NCBI GenBank assembly: GCA_016206875.1
Contig: JACQQR010000027.1
Coordinates: 1 to 9,206, forward strand
Direction: 5' to 3'
Origin: Candidatus Omnitrophota bacterium
Lineage (GTDB): Bacteria > Omnitrophota > Omnitrophia > Omnitrophales > JACROU01
Length of the DNA stretch: 9,206 nt
The position numbers and the translations under genes are program-made. The notes under the pieces are model-generated. The model made no database searches and had not been told where the DNA came from. It saw only the letters and a program-made list of their open reading frames with translations. Shown piece by piece: positions 1 to 7,012 of the stretch. How positions within the stretch are numbered: the first letter of the stretch is position 1; every line of letters begins with the position of its first letter.

Positions 1-630
1 GATGATATGAGATCCGGAGGTTTGAAGGCGCGGCAGAAACATAGACAAAGCCTGACCGATACGTTTCCTTTCAGCCGCCGCTTTCCGGTACGCGGCCAGA
101 TTCTCCCGGTATAACAAAGCGTCTTCCAGCCCCCAGGCATGCACTCTCTTGCCGGATTCCAGCAGAAATAATTCCGCGCCGCTTACTGTTCCTTCGTCCA
201 ACAGACGGCGGGACATTTTCCGGTTGAGTGCTTCGTTTTGAAAAAAACGCAAATAAACGGAATCTACCGGACCAGAGCCCCCTTCTAAAAACAAGGATTC
301 ATAACCATAGTTTTTAGAAAGATACTCCAGAATGGCCCGGATTTGATGTTGAGCCTGAGAAGATGCGTGCATATCCTGAATCAAAATAACATCGGGCGAT
401 TGAGCCGTTGTTGCGGCGGCCGGCTGGAAAGCGCCGGAAACGCGTCCCAGTGATTCCGGAATGTCGATTACGAAAGAAGGCGCAGAAATGAGGGGCCGCG
501 CAGGTGTAACGGCAACCGGATATGACCACGAAATACCGGAGGTTAAAAAGATAAAAGTCAGCAGGTAAACAAGACTTTTAAAATATACTTTTTTGACACG
601 GCGCGAATCGAATGTATCGGAAGGCCCCAA
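1..630 (-). CDS. Secreted TIKI/ChaN-like protein, second paralog (3' end beyond window)
   Basis: This reading frame is open from a TTG at 628-630 to the left edge (210 codons, no stop), so the C-terminus is missing. The start is TTG because an in-frame TGA lies upstream with no ATG or GTG between, and a strong Shine-Dalgarno site precedes the TTG by 7 bases. Residues 10-36 form a Sec signal peptide: basic RRVKK, then a hydrophobic stretch YLLTFIFL, with likely cleavage after SWS. A Pro/Ala-rich linker leads to the conserved domain from about residue 81, with QDMH at 85-88 and EGG at 116-118. The order of matches to the neighbouring 757-3849 product is the same: IQDxH, AQ, EGGS, a Leu-Leu-x-EG segment, SGxE, GxED. 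This shows that the two are paralogs. The motif spacing recalls the N-terminal half of TIKI/TraB/ChaN-like domains, which is a fold-level inference. It probably acts outside the cytoplasmic membrane. Its substrate is unknown. Confidence 0.85.
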   Translation of the reverse strand, partial: MGPSDTFDSRRVKKVYFKSLVYLLTFIFLTSGISWSYPVAVTPARPLISAPSFVIDIPESLGRVSGAFQPAAATTAQSPDVILIQDMHASSQAQHQIRAILEYLSKNYGYESLFLEGGSGPVDSVYLRFFQNEALNRKMSRRLLDEGTVSGAELFLLESGKRVHAWGLEDALLYRENLAAYRKAAAERKRIGQALSMFLPRLQTSGSHII

Positions 631-637
631 CTGAAAT

Positions 638-645
638 CTCCCCTC
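638..645 (-). promoter_or_regulatory. Shine-Dalgarno site fixing a TTG start
   Basis: On the minus strand this reads GAGGGGAG, with the GGAG core at 638-641 and 7 bases between it and the TTG at 628-630. Nothing upstream in the same frame offers ATG or GTG before a TGA stop, and the signal peptide begins soon after the TTG. The site therefore decides the start of the left-edge paralog. Confidence 0.75.
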
Positions 646-662
646 ACAGAAAAGATTCCAGA

Positions 663-691
663 TGTATACCCTATACCTCCTAAAAAGTCAA
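663..691 (-). promoter_or_regulatory. Sigma70-type promoter for the left-edge paralog
   Basis: Reading the minus strand, a -35 box TTGACT (686-691) is followed by a 17-base spacer and a -10 box TATACA (663-668). The -35 matches consensus at 5 of 6 positions and the -10 at 4 of 6, and the spacing is optimal. Transcription would start near 656, giving a leader of about 25 bases before the TTG start at 630, with the Shine-Dalgarno site inside it. Position, strand and spacing agree with each other, but this is a by-eye call. The -10 overlaps one arm of an inverted repeat (665-673 with 706-714). Confidence 0.6.
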
Positions 692-714
692 ACCGGCTCA
701 CGGCTTAGGGTGTA
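665..714. repeat. Spaced inverted repeat bracketing the promoter
   Basis: TATACCCTA at 665-673 and TAGGGTGTA at 706-714 are inverted copies with 8 of 9 positions matching. Their centres are 41 bases apart, close to four helical turns. One arm covers most of the -10 box and the other lies just upstream of the -35 box. This could be a two-site operator, or the closing stem of an RNA structure in read-through transcripts from 757-3849. The sequence alone does not tell these apart. Confidence 0.35.
682..706 (-). terminator. Weak intrinsic-terminator-like hairpin
   Basis: On the minus strand AAGCCG (701-706) can pair with CGGTTT (690-695) around a 5-base loop, with one G-U wobble. Three bases later comes a run of five T (682-686). 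It would lie about 50 bases after the stop of the 757-3849 gene and could end that transcript. The stem is short and the same bases include the -35 box of the proposed promoter, so the terminator role is uncertain. Confidence 0.3.
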
Positions 715-720
715 CTGCTT

Positions 721-754
721 GGGTACATGGTACCTACCCCCTCTATCAAGAGGG
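721..754. repeat. Paired small hairpins just after a stop codon
   Basis: Two inverted repeats abut each other. CCCTCT at 739-744 and AGAGGG at 749-754 form a perfect 6-base stem with a 4-base loop. GGGTA at 721-725 and TACCC at 735-739 form a 5-base stem around a 9-base loop that contains GGTACC. The first hairpin begins 2 bases beyond the stop codon of the 757-3849 gene. Neither is followed by a T-run on either strand, so they are more likely 3'-end stabilising or structural elements than classical terminators. Confidence 0.4.
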
Positions 755-756
755 AA

Positions 757-3700
757 CTATGCCATGCCGAGCAATTGGCGGCGGCTCGCGCGGGCGGCTT
801 CAAGAGATTCGATTATCGGTGCGGATGTTCGCGAGGTAAACCGGCTTCCGGGCGGAATCAGCTTGAAGAGCCATGCATCCATATTCACTTTTGGGCCATA
901 AAAACGCGGGGCGGACTTCAAAACCAAACTCGAGGCGGCAGGCGATCTTTTGGGCCATCGCATAACACGTTCGAATTTCGTATCATCCTCTAAGCTGTGT
1001 TCCATTCTGCTGTTAAAATAATCCACCCGGTCTGGGAGCGCCGCTCCATCTCCCAAACTGCTTGCATTTGTTCCGGGCGCGGAAAGCGGGTTGAGATCCT
1101 GATCAAAATAAAGAGTTTCTTTGGAAAATTGAAGAGCAAGCACCCATTGTCCCACCAGACCGAAAGGAGCGCCGTCTTCTACCCGGTAATCAGAAAATAG
1201 ATGATCCCAGGTAAATTCTTTTTCGGCCGCATCAACAAAATGCGGCAACTCCAACTTCACCTCAACTGTATCTTTCGCGTTTATTTCTGGGCTTTTGCGA
1301 GTTAATCTTGGACCCGAAACAGTTATTTTCCAACGAGGTGGAGAAACATTTCCAAAAATATCCCGCCCTCTTGGCTCAATTTCGAGCCACGCTATCGTTT
1401 CTAAAGTGATGGCATCAAATTCAACCCAATAAATATGCTCCTCACGCTCTGAGCCCAGAGAAGGAAATGCCGGAAATCCAATGTAGCCATTCTTTTGCCG
1501 GCTCTCATCTACAACAACCGTTCCCATGAAAGGATGTTTTTCGGGGAAAAGACACCAAACACTTTTAAAGAAATTTCGAGGCGCTACAAATGAAATACAA
1601 ACTTCGCTTTCACTTGGAATAAGGTTGAGAAAGTAAAAATACGCCCTTTGGGCCCGTTCAGACTCATCTGCAAAACCTTCCAATGAACCTGCATGAGACG
1701 GAGGAACCCAAGCCGGGGCGTTTGGGCGCCAGGATATGTAGCCAGCCATCCACCGAGGCTCCGTCGGCACAATAGGATCTATAGCTGGACTTTCCCCCAA
1801 AAAAAATCCATCCTCGCTATCTTCTTTCAATGAAGCGGGCAAATCCCGTTCCATTGCTTTTCCCTCGGTAGGCATGGGATACTCGCTGCGTAATCGTAGA
1901 ATGATTTTTTTCGCCGCAGCAATTTTTTCTTTCAAATCATAGAGGAGCCCCCAAAGAATGTCTTTTTGCCGCCTGGTCCCTCCTTTCAGATGACCCAAAA
2001 CGGCATTCACAGAAAACACGGCGCTCTCCATTAAATAGAGAAACTCGTCCGCATCGGGAAGTGCAGCATAAAAATCCTCGGCAAAATCAGGCGTGCGGGC
2101 TGTGGATATTTTTTGAATTGCCGAATACTGTACCCGGATCTTTGCATCATGCTCTCTGCGAGAAGTAATAATTTCTTCCAGTTTCTCCTCCAAAGATTGA
2201 TACTTCGCATAAACCTCTTCTAAAGCTTGGATGAGTTCCATGCGGTCTCCTTCCACGCCCAAACTGCCGGCTTCCGGAACTGCAGTCACGGTAGAAGCCG
2301 GGCCTTTTTCTTCTTTGTGCCGGACTAAAAATCGTTCGAGCGCGTAAAATTTTCTGGAGCCCCTATCAAAAGGTTCATTCGTGCTGAGGGCAGGGATCAG
2401 AAAAGGAAAACTGGAATCGATTGCTGATTGGACGAGGATGGAAATTCCTGAATCTGGAAAATTTCCGACTGGAACACTGAGCTTGAAAGCTGCTGGAATT
2501 TCTATGTCCCCCCGAACCACAACTCCTTTGCCGATCCATCCTCTCCAACTGCCGTGAGCCTCGGAAACCTGTTGATCAATACGGGCCCGGTCGGCACCGA
2601 CGAGGCGATCGAAAGCCATTTTCTGCCGCCAAAATTCCAGTGCCTCTAGCCCTAAACTCTTGCCGGTACTAGCGGCCCGGCTGTGATACGGGCTTTCCTC
2701 TGGATGAGAGAGAAATACGGATAGCGCACCTTCTACGGGGGGAGGAAGCGTGGCAAACCGCGTCCTGTAATCCAGCTTGCGTGATGCATCATTGATCTCT
2801 GGCTGGACTACAATGGCATTGATACCTGTTTTTTCGAGCGCATTCAAAACCGCTTCCGTATGGAATCCGCCCACAACTACTGCGGCTCGCGCGGGCATGT
2901 CCTTCCGCAGCCGGGCGAGTAAATTCTGCGAAAGAATTCCGTCGCGCTGTGCGGCGATTTCATAATATTTCTGTACTGTTTGGAAAATTCCACGGGATTG
3001 CCTCACCGGCCTGAGGCCGTTTCGCAACGACGTAAATCTTGACCGCTCCTCCCGGCTCAACCTGAGGCGCAGCATTTTTTTCGCAAGATTCCACTGCCGC
3101 TGGCGCACAAGAAACTCCGCCTCACCCGGGCGGGCAGAAAAATGTTTGAATAAATCCGCCTCAACCTGAGTGAATTTTTCCAAAAACTCCGCAGGCGAGT
3201 CCGCTCCCATGAGACCAGTCGACACAATTTTCCGGTCCATCCGTGCCAGCTCGCGGATATAGCGATCCGCTACGAGACAGCCTGCTTCAAAGTTATGGAT
3301 TAAACGAAGAAGTTTTTGGTTCTTCGGGCCCAGCACACGAGCGGCCTCTTTTTCCATCCTCTCATCTTCTTCGTAGATCAACACTTCCGCTTTTTGATCC
3401 GAGCTGAAAACTTCCCGGATTGCTTTCACATGTTCAAAATATACCGCCTCATCCTCAATGCCCTCGAAACAAATTCTCCGCGGCGCTTCCAGAGCGGCGC
3501 GTTCCAGACCACTTAACTTGCCTTCACGCAGAAGTGCGTCCCAAATTTTCTTATCCGTTTCTTCCCTACCGGCAACGGAATAAAATTTCCGATTCAAAGG
3601 CAGGCTACCGCCCTCAAAAAAAATGTGAGTGACACGCTCTTTTTCGATCAAACTTTTGAGGATTTTTCGGTTGGATTCTTGCGCATCCAAACTGTCATGC

Positions 3701-3849
3701 GCATCCTGAATCAGATAGACAAGCGGAGATTTTGAAGGCGAAACCGCATATTCCGGTGGTACCGCAGCCAGCACGGTTTCTGCCATAAACACGAAGAGAA
3801 TCAGGCTATAAACAAGAAAAAAAGCGCCTTTTTTGACTCCTGAGGACAT
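757..3849 (-). CDS. Large secreted protein with TIKI/TraB/ChaN-like N-terminal domain
   Basis: The product is about 1030 residues. An ATG at 3847-3849 is preferred. A TTG at 3859-3861 adds four residues and is also possible, being preceded by AAAGG only 2 bases away, with an in-frame TAA just upstream. Residues 1-29 are a Sec signal peptide: KK, then a hydrophobic core, with likely cleavage near VLAA. The N-terminal domain spans about 43-350. It holds QDAH (48-51), EGG (79-81), an RD pair (302-303) and GGFH (327-330) after a VVV strand. This resembles the paired-histidine layout of TIKI/TraB/ChaN/EreA-like domains, some of which are metal-dependent hydrolases or haem-binding lipoproteins. Residues about 536-656 are helical and charged, probably coiled coil. 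From about 695 to the end there is a Trp-rich, strand-rich region I do not recognise. It starts 102 bases after ftsA's stop, where ftsZ would be expected. Export and paralogy with 1-630 are well supported; the function is unknown. Confidence 0.85.
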   Translation of the reverse strand: MSSGVKKGAFFLVYSLILFVFMAETVLAAVPPEYAVSPSKSPLVYLIQDAHDSLDAQESNRKILKSLIEKERVTHIFFEGGSLPLNRKFYSVAGREETDKKIWDALLREGKLSGLERAALEAPRRICFEGIEDEAVYFEHVKAIREVFSSDQKAEVLIYEEDERMEKEAARVLGPKNQKLLRLIHNFEAGCLVADRYIRELARMDRKIVSTGLMGADSPAEFLEKFTQVEADLFKHFSARPGEAEFLVRQRQWNLAKKMLRLRLSREERSRFTSLRNGLRPVRQSRGIFQTVQKYYEIAAQRDGILSQNLLARLRKDMPARAAVVVGGFHTEAVLNALEKTGINAIVVQPEINDASRKLDYRTRFATLPPPVEGALSVFLSHPEESPYHSRAASTGKSLGLEALEFWRQKMAFDRLVGADRARIDQQVSEAHGSWRGWIGKGVVVRGDIEIPAAFKLSVPVGNFPDSGISILVQSAIDSSFPFLIPALSTNEPFDRGSRKFYALERFLVRHKEEKGPASTVTAVPEAGSLGVEGDRMELIQALEEVYAKYQSLEEKLEEIITSRREHDAKIRVQYSAIQKISTARTPDFAEDFYAALPDADEFLYLMESAVFSVNAVLGHLKGGTRRQKDILWGLLYDLKEKIAAAKKIILRLRSEYPMPTEGKAMERDLPASLKEDSEDGFFLGESPAIDPIVPTEPRWMAGYISWRPNAPAWVPPSHAGSLEGFADESERAQRAYFYFLNLIPSESEVCISFVAPRNFFKSVWCLFPEKHPFMGTVVVDESRQKNGYIGFPAFPSLGSEREEHIYWVEFDAITLETIAWLEIEPRGRDIFGNVSPPRWKITVSGPRLTRKSPEINAKDTVEVKLELPHFVDAAEKEFTWDHLFSDYRVEDGAPFGLVGQWVLALQFSKETLYFDQDLNPLSAPGTNASSLGDGAALPDRVDYFNSRMEHSLEDDTKFERVMRWPKRSPAASSLVLKSAPRFYGPKVNMDAWLFKLIPPGSRFTSRTSAPIIESLEAARASRRQLLGMA

Positions 3850-3951
3850 GAACGCCGGCAATGCCTTTCTTTAAGTGGAATTGGGTGACTTTAGCATAGA
3901 TAGGCTGAAATACAAACTGGGATATTGGACAAGGGCAATGGGAAGATAAAC

Positions 3952-5196
3952 TTATAGATATTCTTCCAGCCAATCTTTGGCTTTTCTGAGGAGGGTCTTG
4001 GCAAGGCCTTCGCCTTGGAAGCGTTCTTGGCGTTTCTTCTTCTCTTCGGACAGAAAGCGCAGGGCTCCTAAAAAGGAGGCATATTGCGGCTGAATGAGTT
4101 GATTTTCGCGTGTGCGGATTCGAAGGGGCTGCGCCAGCCGAACCGGCTTTTGGAATTGCGCATGCAGCTTTTCTAAAAAACCGTCCAATTTGGCCCCGCC
4201 TCCGGTGATGACGATGCGCTCTACCGGGGCCTCCACCTTTTCAATGCGATCGGTCTCCAGGCGGATGAGATCCATGAAATCTTTCATCCCTTCATTGAGC
4301 ACCGGATATAAATCATTGCGTGTTAGGTCGCCGCGCACCGCGCGTGTTGTGGAAACGCCTCCGGAACGCGGAATGATTTCATCAAAGAAGTCTCTTTCAG
4401 GCAGCACAGAACCAAACGTTTCTTTGAACCGGCGCGCGTCTTTTTCGCTTAGAGATAAACCCCTCATCACCCGTTCTGTCCAGTTTTCTCCGCCAAACGT
4501 CAACCAAGAAGAGCGCCTTACCCGCTCCTCCCGGATATAAACTAACGAAGTTAACTTTCCGCCCACATCCAAAAATAACGTGCTTCCTTTTCCTTCCTCA
4601 GGATGCAGCAATCCGAGGACACCGGCAATGCCTTTGGGAATCATTCCCGAAATTTTGAGCCCATTTTGCCGGAATACCTGTTCTAATTTTTTGGCGCTAT
4701 CCAGAGCAAGAGTCACCAGGAGCAAATCCACAGCCAATCGCGCGCCCTCCAAGCCCACGGGATTGCGAATACCGGCCAAATCATTGACAACAAAACCCTG
4801 AGGTATAGACAGAATTAGCCGCTCATTCATCGGAAGCGTGGCCATGTTACGGGTTTGCCGGATTACTCGGTCCAAATCGGATGAATAGATTTTCTTTTGC
4901 CTTCCGAAATAAAGCGAACTCGAGAGAGAATACGTGCTGGAAAAAGCGCTTTCTATCACCACCGTGATGGGATATTTCATGAATTCGGAAAATGTGCCCA
5001 CTTGCGTGGAAAGCCGCCGAATATCGTGCACGGCTTTTTCCACATCGGTCACATTTCCTTTTTCAAAACCGCTTGGAGCGATTTCGTGAAATTCGAGCAC
5101 ATCAAAAAAAGAAGGATCAACCGGCGCCGCCTTGATGGCGGAAAGCTTTGTGGAGCCTACATAAAAGAGAAATAAGGGAGAAGGTGCGGATAGCAT
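3952..5196 (-). CDS. ftsA: Cell division protein FtsA (divergent)
   Basis: FtsA is the actin-like protein that tethers FtsZ to the membrane and recruits later divisome proteins. The product is 414 residues, a normal FtsA length. The SHS2 (1C) region matches the family well: an IPQ strand at 131-133, then GIRNPVGLEGARL at 142-154. GGENWT (235-240) follows the second phosphate loop, and the adenosine motif TGGGAKL is at 331-337. The C-terminus (about 399-414, ending KDWLEEYL) is a typical amphipathic membrane-targeting helix, which favours FtsA over PilM. The first phosphate loop reads YVGSTK (12-17), where DIGTTK is usual. The second reads DVGGKLTS (210-217) instead of DIGGGTTD. ATP binding may therefore be weak. 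The start is constrained by an in-frame TGA 15 bases upstream. No Shine-Dalgarno site is visible, and the gene starts 36 bases after ftsQ ends. Confidence 0.88.
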   Translation of the reverse strand: MLSAPSPLFLFYVGSTKLSAIKAAPVDPSFFDVLEFHEIAPSGFEKGNVTDVEKAVHDIRRLSTQVGTFSEFMKYPITVVIESAFSSTYSLSSSLYFGRQKKIYSSDLDRVIRQTRNMATLPMNERLILSIPQGFVVNDLAGIRNPVGLEGARLAVDLLLVTLALDSAKKLEQVFRQNGLKISGMIPKGIAGVLGLLHPEEGKGSTLFLDVGGKLTSLVYIREERVRRSSWLTFGGENWTERVMRGLSLSEKDARRFKETFGSVLPERDFFDEIIPRSGGVSTTRAVRGDLTRNDLYPVLNEGMKDFMDLIRLETDRIEKVEAPVERIVITGGGAKLDGFLEKLHAQFQKPVRLAQPLRIRTRENQLIQPQYASFLGALRFLSEEKKKRQERFQGEGLAKTLLRKAKDWLEEYL

Positions 5197-5232
5197 ATTA
5201 GGGAATTTTCATTTTTAACTGTCATGCTGCAC

Positions 5233-6078
5233 TTAGATCTTTAACCTCTTGTCTTCTTTCATTTTTACAATCACATCCTGGTATTCCAAATCCAAATATT
5301 CAATTTTGAAGCGCTCGCCGGAAGAAAACAAATACCCCAGGCCTTGCAGCTTTTTCAAATTCTTCACGTACGCCTTGCCCAGCCGGATCTCAAGCCCCCC
5401 GCCTAAATAAATCGTGAAATTTCCGGAAGCGTCCAGCACCATTTTTTCAATGGTTTCTCCCGCAAGCGTGCTTTCACGCCGGCTGTATTGATACAGAGAA
5501 GTAAACGCGCTTAAATTTTTTGAAAGATAGCGCGCGCCCGCCCCCGGAACCCGGGGAGGAACTCCTTTATCTTCAATCAGCACCAACCCCGCAATCGGCT
5601 CTCGGCCGGACTTGGGAAGAATCACGCCCAGCTCATCAATAGCAAAATATTTCCCGCCCGGAGACATCTTCACTTGAAACACTTCAAAACGCCGAATCAC
5701 ATGAATTTCAATGGCGTTGGGAAGCACGCGGCGCACTTCGGCCTTTTTGATTTCCGGATTTCTTTCGATCCGCTGCTTGACTTTCCCCAGATCGATGGCC
5801 AATAAATTTTCTCCCAGCCTAAGACCGCTTACGTGTTCGATCTCTTTTGCGCTGAACGGAAGTTCGGTTTTTACCCGAATCACATCCAAGCGAAAATACG
5901 GATCAGCGTATAAAAAAGTTTGGATGCCATGGTACATGGTTCCAATCAAAATCCCGATGGCTAAAAGAGGCAAAAATTTTGAAATGAAAAAAAGCCCCAC
6001 GCCAAAACTGTGGATTATTTGAGAAAGTATTTCTTGAAAACGTCTCTTGTTCCACCGTTTTTTACTTTTTTTTGGCAT
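5233..6078 (-). CDS. ftsQ: Cell division protein FtsQ
   Basis: FtsQ is a bitopic inner-membrane protein that links early and late divisome components, usually through FtsL and FtsB. From the ATG at 6076-6078 the product has 281 residues. It has a short basic cytoplasmic N-terminus (PKKSKKRWNKRR), one membrane segment at about 27-50, a POTRA-like domain at about 60-130 (FRLDVIRVK to the PNAIEIHV strand), and a periplasmic FtsQ beta domain to about residue 270. The frame is open upstream to an ATG at 6132, but that would overlap ddl by 71 bases. The internal ATG gives the standard topology and has AAGGAG upstream, though 13 bases away. Identity rests on topology, POTRA-like pattern and the position between ddl and ftsA, because FtsQ sequences are poorly conserved. 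Confidence 0.9.
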   Translation of the reverse strand: MPKKSKKRWNKRRFQEILSQIIHSFGVGLFFISKFLPLLAIGILIGTMYHGIQTFLYADPYFRLDVIRVKTELPFSAKEIEHVSGLRLGENLLAIDLGKVKQRIERNPEIKKAEVRRVLPNAIEIHVIRRFEVFQVKMSPGGKYFAIDELGVILPKSGREPIAGLVLIEDKGVPPRVPGAGARYLSKNLSAFTSLYQYSRRESTLAGETIEKMVLDASGNFTIYLGGGLEIRLGKAYVKNLKKLQGLGYLFSSGERFKIEYLDLEYQDVIVKMKEDKRLKI

Positions 6079-7012
6079 AAACCAACGCGCGCTCCTTGGC
6101 ATAAGTAAGCAGGGTGACACACAAATCAGCAAATTGAATCCCGGCCTCTTTCGCCGCCTTGGGAAGCAAACTGGTTTCGGTAAAACCGGGGATGGTATTG
6201 GCTTCCAGAACGAAGGGCCTTTCTTCCGTGTCCAGCATGATATCTACGCGGGAAAAATCCCGCAAGCCAAGCACCCGGTGGGCGTTTAAGGCAATTTCTT
6301 GAATCCGGGAAGCCAAGGGCGCGCTTACGGGCGCAGGCACTAAATATTGCGTCATCCCTTTGGTGTATTTCGCCGTGTAGTCATAAAACTCGCATTGCGG
6401 TTTCAGCTCAATAATGGGAAGCGGCTTCTCCCCCAAAATGCCTACGGTGAATTCCCTGCCTAGAATCGCCGTTTCGACCAAAACCGAACCGTACTCTAGC
6501 ACTTGTAGAGGCCCCATTGTTTCCATTTGTTCGCGGGAATCAATTTTGATCACGCCAATGCTCGAACCTTCTTCAAGGGGCTTGATAAAAAGCGGAAAAG
6601 AGAACGCTTCTAATCGTTCCTCCGCATTATCCTTATGAAGAACGGCATAATCGGGAGTGGGAATGCCTTCTTCACGAAAAATATTTTTTGCCTCAAGCTT
6701 GTTGAAAGCCCGGTAACTGGCCTGTGCATCCGAGCCAATATAGGCAATACCCATTTCCTCAAGCAAATTCTGTATCATGCCGTCTTCTCCGCCCCTGCCA
6801 TGAAGGGCGATAAAAGCCAAATCCAGACGGGCGGCATCCATTTTTGCCTGAATTTGAGAAAGCGGCCCTTCCAGATCTAATGGAATTGCATGAATTGTCT
6901 TTTGCTCCAGGGCCGCAAGCACAGCCCCGCCGGAGCGTAGTGACACCGGCCTCTCCGATGAGTTGCCGCCCATCAGAACACCGACTCTGCCGAATTCTTT
7001 ATCCGGGGACAT
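6062..7012 (-). CDS. ddl: D-alanine--D-alanine ligase
   Basis: Ddl joins two D-alanines with ATP in the cytoplasm, making the dipeptide that MurF adds to the peptidoglycan precursor. The 316-residue product is normal for a DdlB-type enzyme. Family motifs appear in order: MGGNSSE (14-20, with the substrate-contacting Glu20), HGRGGEDG (71-78), the ATP-grasp segment IKPLEEGSSIGV (143-154), GREFTVG (185-191), DYTAKY (211-216), RVDIMLD (255-261), and LEANTIPGFTETSLLP (269-284) with metal and substrate ligands. The Tyr in AKY at 216 is the residue type of true D-Ala-D-Ala ligases; VanA-type D-Ala-D-Lac ligases differ there. The ATG at 7010-7012 overlaps the end of murB by 14 bases and has AGAGGA 8 bases upstream (7021-7026). 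Confidence 0.97.
   Translation of the reverse strand: MSPDKEFGRVGVLMGGNSSERPVSLRSGGAVLAALEQKTIHAIPLDLEGPLSQIQAKMDAARLDLAFIALHGRGGEDGMIQNLLEEMGIAYIGSDAQASYRAFNKLEAKNIFREEGIPTPDYAVLHKDNAEERLEAFSFPLFIKPLEEGSSIGVIKIDSREQMETMGPLQVLEYGSVLVETAILGREFTVGILGEKPLPIIELKPQCEFYDYTAKYTKGMTQYLVPAPVSAPLASRIQEIALNAHRVLGLRDFSRVDIMLDTEERPFVLEANTIPGFTETSLLPKAAKEAGIQFADLCVTLLTYAKERALVYAKKK
6092..6097 (-). promoter_or_regulatory. Shine-Dalgarno site supporting the ftsQ start
   Basis: The minus strand reads AAGGAG here, inside the end of ddl, 13 bases before the ftsQ ATG at 6078. The spacing is longer than usual. Neither upstream ATG (6102 or 6132) has a comparable site, so 6078 remains the best start. Confidence 0.5.

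Noticed and set aside
662..901. A plus-strand reading frame whose first residues (MYTLYLLKSQTG) resemble the start of GIY-YIG nuclease-family proteins.
   Set aside because: The resemblance stops after about a dozen residues, there is no GIY-YIG core and no Shine-Dalgarno site. The frame also runs into the coding region of the minus-strand gene. The same bases are better explained as a minus-strand promoter. A decayed gene fragment cannot be fully excluded.
3862..3951. A promoter for the large secreted gene in the gap after ftsA.
   Set aside because: Candidate boxes such as TTGCCC with TGTATT 18 bases away match consensus at only 4 of 6 positions each, which is too weak to claim. No convincing terminator was seen after ftsA either, so read-through is equally likely.
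4112..4540. A 142-codon open frame on the plus strand opposite ftsA.
   Set aside because: It lies wholly inside a well-supported gene, has no recognisable motif, and is rich in Arg and Ser as expected for an antisense shadow.
3952..5196. PilM (type IV pilus actin-like protein) instead of FtsA.
   Set aside because: The GIRNPVGLEGARL segment of the SHS2 region, the C-terminal amphipathic helix and the position after ftsQ all fit FtsA, and no pilN, pilO or pilQ neighbours are present.
5233..6132. A longer ftsQ starting at 6132 or 6102.
   Set aside because: Both would add residues overlapping ddl more deeply, and neither has a visible ribosome binding site. The start at 6078 gives the expected short basic cytoplasmic tail.
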